Shown: positions 18,026-26,361 of the stretch, in pieces
Layout: every line of letters begins with the position of its first letter
Numbering within the stretch: the first letter of the stretch is position 1
Notes under the pieces: generated by a model
Told to the model about the DNA's origin: nothing
The model's input: the letters and a program-made list of their open reading frames with translations, nothing else
Databases searched by the model: none
Translations under genes and position numbers: made by a program
NCBI GenBank assembly: GCA_027066745.1
Contig: JAMONB010000202.1
Coordinates: 1 to 38,676 of the forward strand
Direction: 5' to 3'
Source of the DNA: Flavobacteriaceae bacterium
GTDB lineage: Bacteria; Bacteroidota; Bacteroidia; Flavobacteriales; Flavobacteriaceae
Length of the DNA stretch: 38,676 bases

Positions 18026-20413
18026 ATGGCAAAAAAGAGAAAGTCTACAGTTAAAGTTAAGAAAAAAAATAAGATAGTCGTTTTTTTTAAAAACAAGCAA
18101 ACACATCTAGTTTTTGGTATTTTTTTAGTGCTATTTAGTATTTTTTTACTGGTTTCTTTTGCTTCTTTTTTATTGGTTTGGAAATCTGACCAGAGTCAGT
18201 TGCATTTATTTGCCGATAGATTGGTTGATGCAAAAAATTTATTAGGAAAAGTAGGGGCATATATCAGTCACTTTTTTATTTATAAAGGTTTTGGATTGGC
18301 AGCATTTATTATTCCTATTTTATTATTCTTTTCTGGGTTATATATCTTGTTTAACATCTCATTTAAGGCTATGCGTAAGGCTTGGTTTTGGGGTGTGATT
18401 ACTATGGTCTGGGTGTCATTAGCTATTGGTTTTTTTGTAACTAATAAAGCCTTGTTTTCAGGTGTTGTTGGTTTTGAGTTGAATGATTATTTAAATGATT
18501 ATATTGGTAAAACAGGAATATTTTTAATTTTACTCTTTACGTTATTGGCTTATTTAATATCAAAATTTAAAATCACACCAGAATCTTTAAAAAAAATAAT
18601 TCCTGAAAGAAAAGAAAAAAGCAGTATCGAAGCTGGTATTGATGACGTTACAGATGATGGTTATATTGCTGAAACTGTACATGAAAAACCAAGTTCAGAA
18701 TTAGAACTAAATCTTGAAGTTAAAGAAGAGGAGAAAAAAATAACGAGCATTAAAAAAGAAACTAAAGAAGATTTAAAAAAAGAAGTAGTAAAATCTGAGT
18801 TAGTTGTTGAAACGCCAAAACAAGAAGAAGTTACCATTGAAGTTGAAAAAACTTTTGAAGAAGATCATCTGTTAGAAAACCTATCTAACAAGCTGGTTGA
18901 TGATTTTGGAGAATTTGACCCTACGCTAGAACTATCTGAGTTTAAGTTCCCTACACTAGATTTATTAAAGGAATATGGTAATGAAAATATTACGATTGAT
19001 AAAGCAGAATTAGAAGCCAATAAAGATAGAATTGTAGATACCTTAAGTAATTATAAAATAGGCATAGCAAGTATCAAAGCTACCATTGGACCTACCGTAA
19101 CCTTATATGAAATTGTACCCGATAAAGGGGTGAGAATTTCTAAAATTAAAAATTTAGAAGATGATATCGCCTTGTCTTTAGCAGCTTTAGGTATCCGTAT
19201 TATTGCTCCAATTCCGGGTAAAGGTACTATTGGTATTGAAGTACCAAATAAAAATTCAACTATCGTTTCAATGAAGTCGGTATTGTCAACACAAAAATTT
19301 CAAAGTTCAAAAATGGAGTTGCCTTTGGCATTAGGTAAAACCATTTCTAATGAAACTTATGTAATTGATTTGGCTAAAATGCCTCACCTATTGATGGCAG
19401 GAGCAACAGGTCAAGGTAAATCTGTAGGTTTAAATGCGGTACTGACCTCTTTATTATATAAAAAGCATCCTGCCGAAGTGAAATTTGTATTGGTTGATCC
19501 TAAAAAAGTAGAATTGACACTCTTTAATAAAATTGAAAGACATTACTTAGCGAAATTACCTGATAGTGATGATGCCATCATTACAGATACTACTAAGGTT
19601 ATCAATACCTTAAATTCCTTATGTATAGAAATGGATAATCGGTATGATTTACTTAAAGATGCATATGTTAGAAATATAAAAGAGTATAATGAAAAATTTA
19701 AGGCAAGAAAACTAAACCCTGAAAACGGACATAAATTTTTACCTTATTTAGTTTTGGTGATTGATGAATTTGCTGATTTAATTATGACTGCGGGTAAAGA
19801 AGTTGAAACACCAATTGCCCGTTTGGCTCAGTTGGCAAGAGCGATAGGGATACATTTAATTGTAGCAACTCAGCGACCGTCAGTAAATGTAATAACGGGT
19901 ATCATTAAAGCTAATTTTCCTGCAAGGATAGCTTTTAGAGTGACTTCTAAAATTGATTCAAGAACCATATTAGATGGCCCAGGAGCAGATCAATTGATTG
20001 GGAAAGGTGACATGTTAATTTCAACAGGTAATGCCGTTACTAGATTGCAATGTGCTTTTGTAGATACTCCTGAAGTAGATAGAATTACCGATTTTATTGG
20101 CTCTCAACGTGCCTATGCAAGTGCTTATATGCTTCCAGAATATGTTGGAGAAGAAAAAAATGGCACAGGTATTGCTATAGATATTGATGATAGAGATGAA
20201 CTATTTTTAGATGCTGCTCATGTTATCGTAAATGCACAACAAGGTTCTGCCTCGTTATTGCAAAGAAAATTAAAATTAGGATACAATAGAGCAGGTAGAA
20301 TTATAGATCAATTAGAAGCTGCTGGTGTTGTCGGACACTTTGAAGGTAGTAAAGCAAGACAAGTTTTAGTAGCAGATATATTGGCTTTAGAGCAATTATT
20401 AAATAACGAATAA
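18026..20413 (+). CDS. ftsK: DNA translocase FtsK
   Basis: 795-aa ORF; N-terminal TM helices, Walker A MAGATGQGKSVGLNA, LVIDEFADLIM, IHLIVATQRPSVNVITG, C-terminal gamma winged-helix-like region. Confidence 0.95.
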   Translation: MAKKRKSTVKVKKKNKIVVFFKNKQTHLVFGIFLVLFSIFLLVSFASFLLVWKSDQSQLHLFADRLVDAKNLLGKVGAYISHFFIYKGFGLAAFIIPILLFFSGLYILFNISFKAMRKAWFWGVITMVWVSLAIGFFVTNKALFSGVVGFELNDYLNDYIGKTGIFLILLFTLLAYLISKFKITPESLKKIIPERKEKSSIEAGIDDVTDDGYIAETVHEKPSSELELNLEVKEEEKKITSIKKETKEDLKKEVVKSELVVETPKQEEVTIEVEKTFEEDHLLENLSNKLVDDFGEFDPTLELSEFKFPTLDLLKEYGNENITIDKAELEANKDRIVDTLSNYKIGIASIKATIGPTVTLYEIVPDKGVRISKIKNLEDDIALSLAALGIRIIAPIPGKGTIGIEVPNKNSTIVSMKSVLSTQKFQSSKMELPLALGKTISNETYVIDLAKMPHLLMAGATGQGKSVGLNAVLTSLLYKKHPAEVKFVLVDPKKVELTLFNKIERHYLAKLPDSDDAIITDTTKVINTLNSLCIEMDNRYDLLKDAYVRNIKEYNEKFKARKLNPENGHKFLPYLVLVIDEFADLIMTAGKEVETPIARLAQLARAIGIHLIVATQRPSVNVITGIIKANFPARIAFRVTSKIDSRTILDGPGADQLIGKGDMLISTGNAVTRLQCAFVDTPEVDRITDFIGSQRAYASAYMLPEYVGEEKNGTGIAIDIDDRDELFLDAAHVIVNAQQGSASLLQRKLKLGYNRAGRIIDQLEAAGVVGHFEGSKARQVLVADILALEQLLNNE

Positions 20414-20426
20414 ATAATTTAAAAGA

Positions 20427-21074
20427 ATGAAAAAATTAGTAATTATATGTTTAGTGGTTTTTACAAGTACAGTCTCGTTTGCACAAAGTGATGCAAAAGC
20501 AAAGGTATTGTTAGATGCTGTATCTAATAAGATGAGTAATTATAAGAATATTTATGTAGAGTTTAAATCTAATTTAGATAATACTCAAGAAAATGTACAT
20601 CAAGAGACTAGAGGAAATGCAACAATGAAAGGAGATTTATATAATGTTAACTTTCTAGGAATTAATCAGTTGTTTGATGGAAAAAAAACATATACTATTA
20701 TTACAGAAGATGAAGAGGTTAATATTTCTGATGCTGAAGATAATGAAGAAGGGACAATAACACCATCAAAATTCTTTTCTTTTTATAAAAAAGGATTTAA
20801 TTATAAATGGGATATTTTACAAAACATGAATGGTAGAAAAATTCAATATGTAAAATTAGTACCTATTGATAGTAATTCTGAAATTAATAGTATTTTGTTA
20901 GGTGTCGATGTGAAAACAAATCACATTTTTAAATTAATAGAAACAGGAGATAACAGTACCGTTACTACTTTAACAATTACTAAATTTAAAACTGATCAAC
21001 CTATCTCAAGTACTTTATTTGTTTTTGATGAAGCCAAGTATAAAAGAGAAGGATATATTATCAATAAACTTTAA
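20427..21074 (+). CDS. LolA-like outer-membrane lipoprotein carrier protein
   Basis: 215-aa secreted ORF downstream of ftsK; MSNYKNIYVEFKSNLDN...RGNATMKGDLYNVNFLGINQLFDGKKTYTI. Confidence 0.8.
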   Translation: MKKLVIICLVVFTSTVSFAQSDAKAKVLLDAVSNKMSNYKNIYVEFKSNLDNTQENVHQETRGNATMKGDLYNVNFLGINQLFDGKKTYTIITEDEEVNISDAEDNEEGTITPSKFFSFYKKGFNYKWDILQNMNGRKIQYVKLVPIDSNSEINSILLGVDVKTNHIFKLIETGDNSTVTTLTITKFKTDQPISSTLFVFDEAKYKREGYIINKL

Positions 21075-21076
21075 TT

Positions 21077-21350
21077 GAAAAGAATTCCTTTAGGCTCTGT
21101 CACGCCTTCATGTAGCCATTTCGGCGGAAGAAGGTCTCGAGGTTTCCGATTCACCTCTCCTAAGAAGAGGTCGAAACTGCAGAAAGGCAGTCTCGAGTGA
21201 GGTAAAACACCAAATTTCGGACACTAAGGTCAAAGCTTGTGCCCGGCTTGCCTCTGGGATAGTTGGTTTCAAGAAATTTTTTATTTGAAAAAAACCATTA
21301 GGCTTTGTCACATCTTTTTGTAGCCATTTTGATGGCCAAAGGTCTTGGAG
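21077..21350. repeat. Modular intergenic repeat, copy C (with a second copy of the GTAGCCATTT module)
   Basis: Same blocks as copy A in a different order; GTAGCCATTT block at about 21093-21140 and again at about 21301-21350. Confidence 0.85.
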
Positions 21351-21361
21351 TTTCCTATTAT

Positions 21362-21399
21362 ACCAATTTAAATTTGTGATGTCGTAAATTTAAATTGGT
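21362..21399. repeat. Perfect 14-bp inverted repeat; deleted derivative of the 5905-6061 element
   Basis: ACCAATTTAAATTT-GTGATGTCGT-AAATTTAAATTGGT; the TGATGTCGTAAA core matches the left arm of the element at 5905. Confidence 0.7.
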
Positions 21400-21545
21400 G
21401 TTACACTTCAACTTTTTGAGATATTTTTGTGTTTTTAGTTCAAAATGAAACAAGTGTAATACTTCTTATGGCTTTGCTTTAGTAAAAGTTCGTTTTTAAG
21501 TTTTTTTTATTCTAAATTTTAAACTTTCATTAACAAATTAAGCTT

Positions 21546-21553
21546 TACTTTTG
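21546..21553 (+). promoter_or_regulatory. Candidate -7 box (TACTTTTG) immediately before lptF/G start
   Basis: Matches TAnnTTTG; ends 4 bp before the GTG start. Confidence 0.45.
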
Positions 21554-21557
21554 TGAA

Positions 21558-23000
21558 GTGAAAATCTTAAATAGATATATACTAAAAAGCTTTTTAATCC
21601 CTTTTTTAGCTACATTTTTTATCATCTTGTTTGTACTTGTTATGCAAGTACTATGGTTACAGTTTGATAAAATTGCTGGAAAAGGTATTGGCATTAGTCA
21701 TATTTTACAATTTTTAGGATATATAGCACAAATGCAAGTACCATTAGCATTACCTATTGCCATATTACTATCTTCAATAATGGCATTGGGTACCATGTCA
21801 GAAAATTATGAATTTGCGGCCATAAAATCTGCTGGAATTTCTTTACAACGATTTGTTAGGCCTTTAATATTATTGATGTTATTATTGAGTGCATTGAATT
21901 TTTTATTTTTAAATTATGCTTTTCCAAGAGCAGCATTTAAGTTTAAAAATATGCTAAACGAGATTAAAAAAACACAACCAGCATTGGCTTTAATGCCAGG
22001 AACATTTAATTCTGAAATACCTGGGTACAGTATTAAGTTTGCTGAAAAATATGGTGAAGATGAAAATTTACTAAAAGATGTTTTAATATATTATGATTTA
22101 AAAAAAAGACAAGCAAATGTAAAAGTAATTACTGCAGAAAAGGGAGAAATTACAACAGAAAAAGGAAGTAGATATATGACCTTAATTTTAAAAAATGGTT
22201 ATCACTACGAAGAATTGCCAGAGAAAAAAAGAACCTATGGTGATAAACAAAAAATGCAAAGTACCAAGGCTAAATTTAAAGAGTATATTATTAATATTGA
22301 TGTCTCTGATTTGAGTAATACAAATACGAAAGACTATACACAAGATAGAGAAATGTTAAGTTTAAGTCAACTAACTTACTATTCAGATTCATTAAAAATA
22401 CCCTATGATGATTTTGTAGCAATAAAAGCTGAAAATTTTTTAATAAGAGCTGGTATAAATACAGCTAAAAAAGATTCAACAGATTATAGTACTATCAATT
22501 CAAATGTGTTAGAAAATTTTGATGACGAAGGTAAAAAACAGACTCTAAATAGTGCAGTAGGTTTGATAGAATCGTCATTAGCTGACATTAAAAATTTCAG
22601 TCGTGTGTTAAAAAACAAACAAAAAATGATTAATGTTTATGATACCGAATATCACAAGCGTTTAGCATTTTCTATTGCATGTTTAGTTTTGTTTTTTATA
22701 GGAGCTCCTTTAGGGTCAATTATACGTAAAGGAGGATTCGGATTTCCAATGGTAATGGCAATTACAATTTTTGTAATTTACTTTTTCATTTCTACCTTTG
22801 GTAAAAAGATGGCAGAATCAGGTGCAATAACAGCAATATTTGGAGGTTGGTTAGCAACAATAATATTATTTCCTTTAGGTATTTTTTTAATGATTAGAGC
22901 GACTAAGGATAAGGGTATTTTCAATTTAGACACATTTTTACAGCCAATGTCAAAGTTTTTCAAACGTATTTTTAATTATAAAGAGAAAAAAGCAATATAA
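21558..23000 (+). CDS. LptF/LptG family lipopolysaccharide export permease
   Basis: 480-aa ORF MKILNRYILKSFLIPFLATFFIILFVLVMQ...LALPIAILLSSIMALGTMSENYEFAAIKSAGIS...GAPLGSIIRKGGFGFP; GTG start. Confidence 0.9.
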   Translation: MKILNRYILKSFLIPFLATFFIILFVLVMQVLWLQFDKIAGKGIGISHILQFLGYIAQMQVPLALPIAILLSSIMALGTMSENYEFAAIKSAGISLQRFVRPLILLMLLLSALNFLFLNYAFPRAAFKFKNMLNEIKKTQPALALMPGTFNSEIPGYSIKFAEKYGEDENLLKDVLIYYDLKKRQANVKVITAEKGEITTEKGSRYMTLILKNGYHYEELPEKKRTYGDKQKMQSTKAKFKEYIINIDVSDLSNTNTKDYTQDREMLSLSQLTYYSDSLKIPYDDFVAIKAENFLIRAGINTAKKDSTDYSTINSNVLENFDDEGKKQTLNSAVGLIESSLADIKNFSRVLKNKQKMINVYDTEYHKRLAFSIACLVLFFIGAPLGSIIRKGGFGFPMVMAITIFVIYFFISTFGKKMAESGAITAIFGGWLATIILFPLGIFLMIRATKDKGIFNLDTFLQPMSKFFKRIFNYKEKKAI

Positions 23001-23002
23001 AA

Positions 23003-24148
23003 ATGATTTCAAAAGAATTAAATACAACTCGACTCAATACAATTAAAGAAGCAATTGCTGAAATTAAAAAAGGAAAAGTGGTTATCGTTGTAGATGACGA
23101 AGATCGAGAGAATGAAGGCGATTTTATCGCTGCAGCAGAAATGGTAACTCCAGAAATGATTAATTTTATGTCATTACATGGTAGAGGCCTTATTTGTGCC
23201 CCAATTGTTGGTAGTAGATGTGAAGAGTTGAGTTTAGAGATGATGGTTCAAGATAATACTGTTTTACATCAAACTCAATTTACGGTTTCAGTAGATTTGA
23301 TTGGAAAAGGCTGTACTACAGGTATTTCTGTTCATGATAGAGCAAAAACGATAAAAGCTTTAGTTGATAATTCAACCAAATCTCATGATTTAGGTAGACC
23401 AGGACATATTTTTCCTTTAAGAGCAAAAAGTGGAGGAGTCTTAAGAAGAACAGGTCATACAGAAGCTGCTGTAGATTTAGCTAGACTGGCAGGCTTTAAA
23501 CCCGCAGGAATTTTAGTTGAAATTTTGAATGAAGATGGTTCTATGGCTAGGTTTCCTGAATTGATGAAAGTAGCCAAAAAATTTGACTTAAAAATAATAT
23601 CTATTGAAGACTTGGTGGCTTATAGAATGTTGCATGACTCATTGATTGAAAAAGTAGAAGACTTTCCTTTGAAAACACGCTTTGGAGATTTTAGATTAAG
23701 AGCTTATAAACAAACAACAAATAATCAAGTACATATAGCACTGACTAAAGGAAGTTGGGGTGTTGATGAACCTGTTTTAGTTAGGGTCAATTCTACTTTA
23801 ATTAATAACGATATAATCAGACTTTTAACCAGTAAAGCTGATGATAGTTTTAGTAAAGTATTTAAAATTATTAATGATGCTGGTAAAGGTGCTATCGTGT
23901 TTATCAATCAAGAAAATCAGTCATTTAATTTAATCAATAGATTACATGCAATTAAAGATTTACAAGAAGTAAATCAAAAGCAAGTACCTAAAATAAATTT
24001 AGATACTAAAGATTTTGGAATTGGAGCTCAAATACTACATGATATAAGTATCTCTAAATTAAGATTGATATCAAATGATACTCAAATTAAAAAACGTGTG
24101 GGTATTATAGGTTATGGATTAGAAATAGTTGATAATATAAATTATTAA
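23003..24148 (+). CDS. ribB: 3,4-dihydroxy-2-butanone-4-phosphate synthase with degenerate GTP cyclohydrolase II-like C-terminal domain
   Basis: VVDDEDRENEGDFI, RRTGHTEAAVDLARLAG and other DHBP synthase motifs; C-terminal RibA-like region (DFPLKTRFGDFRLRAYK..., GYGLEIVD) without the zinc-cysteine motif. Confidence 0.88.
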   Translation: MISKELNTTRLNTIKEAIAEIKKGKVVIVVDDEDRENEGDFIAAAEMVTPEMINFMSLHGRGLICAPIVGSRCEELSLEMMVQDNTVLHQTQFTVSVDLIGKGCTTGISVHDRAKTIKALVDNSTKSHDLGRPGHIFPLRAKSGGVLRRTGHTEAAVDLARLAGFKPAGILVEILNEDGSMARFPELMKVAKKFDLKIISIEDLVAYRMLHDSLIEKVEDFPLKTRFGDFRLRAYKQTTNNQVHIALTKGSWGVDEPVLVRVNSTLINNDIIRLLTSKADDSFSKVFKIINDAGKGAIVFINQENQSFNLINRLHAIKDLQEVNQKQVPKINLDTKDFGIGAQILHDISISKLRLISNDTQIKKRVGIIGYGLEIVDNINY

Positions 24149-24173
24149 TTAAAATACACTAATTACTATTTTG

Positions 24174-24181
24174 TACTTTCG
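24174..24181 (+). promoter_or_regulatory. Candidate -7-like box (TACTTTCG) immediately before lpxK start
   Basis: One mismatch to TAnnTTTG; ends 4 bp before ATG 24186. Confidence 0.3.
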
Positions 24182-24185
24182 CAAG

Positions 24186-25229
24186 ATGAGTTTAATACGA
24201 AAAATTTTGTACCCATTTTCTGTATTGTATGGAGGTGTTACAACTGCTAGAAATGTATTTTACAATAAAGGTATTCTAAAATCGACCAGTTTTACAATAC
24301 CAATCATAGTGGTTGGCAATTTAAGTGTTGGTGGTACAGGTAAAACACCACAAGTAGAATATCTAGTCAGACTTTTACAAGATACTTATAAAATAGCAAT
24401 TCTTAGTAGAGGATATAAACGTAATACTAAAGGGTTTATTATAGCAAACGAGACCAGTACAGTTAGTGATATAGGAGACGAACCTTTACAATATTATCAG
24501 AAATTTGCAACTACAATTGTTGCTGTTGATACAGATAGAGTTAAAGGAATTAAACAACTATTAAATTTGTTAGACAAGCCTGAAGTCATTTTATTAGATG
24601 ATGCCTTTCAGCATAGAAAAGTAGAAGCAGGATTTACTATTTTATTGACCTCTTATAATGATTTGTACGTTGACGATAAAATGTTACCCACTGGTAATTT
24701 AAGAGAAAGGGTAGAAGGAGCTAGTAGAGCTCAATTGATTGTTGTTACGAAATGCCCTATATATTTATCAGAAGAAGAACAATTTGAAATCACTAAAAAG
24801 TTGCACGTAGAACATCATCAAACCGTATTTTTTTCAACGATAAAATATGGAGATACAGTTATTAGTAAAAAGGGTACTATAGACTTTAAGAAACTGTCAT
24901 CTTATAAAATAATTCTCGTAACAGGTATTGCTAATACCAGGCCTTTAGTAGATTTTTTAAAAGAACAACAGTTTGATTTTCAACATTTAAAATTTTCTGA
25001 TCATCATAATTTCTCTAAAAAAGATTTGCTTAAAATTAAAACATCTTTTGACGAGCTTGATTCTGATAAAAAAATTATTTTAACTACAGAAAAAGATTAT
25101 ATAAGAAGTTTTAAGGCTGTTGATGAAGAGATCTACTATTTACCAATAGAAACAAGTTTTATAGATCATAAAAAAGATTTTGATAAATTAATAAATAATT
25201 ATGTGGAACAAAGTTCAAGAAACAGTTAG
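24186..25229 (+). CDS. lpxK: Tetraacyldisaccharide 4'-kinase
   Basis: MSLIRKILYPFSVLYGGVTTARN...PIIVVGNLSVGGTGKTPQVEYL...ILSRGYKR...EVILLDDAFQHRKV; ATG at 24186 preferred over the TTG at 24171. Confidence 0.93.
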   Translation: MSLIRKILYPFSVLYGGVTTARNVFYNKGILKSTSFTIPIIVVGNLSVGGTGKTPQVEYLVRLLQDTYKIAILSRGYKRNTKGFIIANETSTVSDIGDEPLQYYQKFATTIVAVDTDRVKGIKQLLNLLDKPEVILLDDAFQHRKVEAGFTILLTSYNDLYVDDKMLPTGNLRERVEGASRAQLIVVTKCPIYLSEEEQFEITKKLHVEHHQTVFFSTIKYGDTVISKKGTIDFKKLSSYKIILVTGIANTRPLVDFLKEQQFDFQHLKFSDHHNFSKKDLLKIKTSFDELDSDKKIILTTEKDYIRSFKAVDEEIYYLPIETSFIDHKKDFDKLINNYVEQSSRNS

Positions 25230-26019
25230 TTTTTTAAAAGAGAAAGGGTTTGTAAATCCTGATTTTGCAATAGTGTTAGGTACTGGTTTGGGGCGTTTGT
25301 CGCAAATTATTGATATAGAAAAAAGCATTCCTTATGCTGAGATTCCTAATTTTCCTATTTCTACTGTACAAGGACATACTGGAAATTTAATTTACGGAAC
25401 ATTAGCTGGAAAGAAAGTAGTGGCTCTTCAAGGACGTTTTCATTATTATGAAGGGTGGTCTATGCAAGAATTGACTTTTCCTATTCGAGTATTTAAATTT
25501 TTAGGGATAGAAAATTTAATTGTATCTAATGCCTCTGGCGGTGTAAATTCTAAATTTAAAGTAGGAGATGTTATGGTAATTACTGACCATATTAATATGA
25601 TGCATGAGCACCCTCTACGAGGAACAAATGATGAACGTTTTGGTGTTCGTTTTGTTGATATGCATGAACCGTATAATTTACAGATGATTACTCAATTTAA
25701 AGCAATAGCTCAGAAACATAAAATTAATCTTCAAGAAGGGGTTTATTTGGCTTTACAAGGGCCTACTTTTGAAACTCCAGCAGAATATGTAATGGTCAAA
25801 ACCATGGGTGCAGACACTGTAGGGATGAGTACTGTGCCAGAAGTTATTGTAGCAAAACATATGAATATGAATTGTTTAGGTATTTCTGTGATTACTGATT
25901 TAGGGTTAGAGGGGCAGGTAGAATCAGTTTCACATGAAGCTGTACAATTGGCTGCTAAAACAGCTGAAAAATCTGTGAGTTTATTGGTCAAAGAGTTTGT
26001 AGCAAATTACCAATTGTAG
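25201..26019 (+). CDS. Purine-nucleoside phosphorylase
   Basis: AIVLGTGLGRLSQII...VQGHTGNLIYGTLAGKKVVALQGRFHYYEGW...GVYLALQGPTFETPAEYVM...GMSTVPEVIVAKHMNMNCLGISVITDLG. Confidence 0.93.
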   Translation: MWNKVQETVSFLKEKGFVNPDFAIVLGTGLGRLSQIIDIEKSIPYAEIPNFPISTVQGHTGNLIYGTLAGKKVVALQGRFHYYEGWSMQELTFPIRVFKFLGIENLIVSNASGGVNSKFKVGDVMVITDHINMMHEHPLRGTNDERFGVRFVDMHEPYNLQMITQFKAIAQKHKINLQEGVYLALQGPTFETPAEYVMVKTMGADTVGMSTVPEVIVAKHMNMNCLGISVITDLGLEGQVESVSHEAVQLAAKTAEKSVSLLVKEFVANYQL

Positions 26020-26124
26020 TATTTTATGATGATAAAAATATTTATTTTTCAAGTCATCACAAGACTTTAAACAAATATGTGTTCTTTAGAAGAACAGTTC
26101 ATTTTAGATGTTATTTTTTTATTC

Positions 26125-26346
26125 TCAACAATGATTGGTGTCTCCACAGTTCTTATTCTTCTGTATAGATGGACAGGGTATAGTTCCGAATGAGCAATAT
26201 ACACAACAATCACCATTATTAGGTTTTAAAATGACTTTACAATTTTTACATTCATAGAAAAAATGGCAAGCATTTGTTGGCATTTCTTCTTCTTTTTTAT
26301 GCCTGCATTCTGGGCAAGTCAGTACTGACTTTAAGACTATGTTCAT
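26125..26346 (-). CDS. GDCCVxC-domain small cysteine-rich protein
   Basis: 73-aa ORF; TCPECRHKKEEEMPTNACHFFYECKNCKVILKPNNGDCCVYCSFGTIPCPSIQ. Confidence 0.85.
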   Translation of the reverse strand: MNIVLKSVLTCPECRHKKEEEMPTNACHFFYECKNCKVILKPNNGDCCVYCSFGTIPCPSIQKNKNCGDTNHC

Positions 26347-26361
26347 TTTATTTTGTGCTAG

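Noticed and set aside
21108-21311. 67-aa minus-strand ORF
   Set aside because: Falls entirely within modular repeat copy C; translation is an artefact of the repeat.
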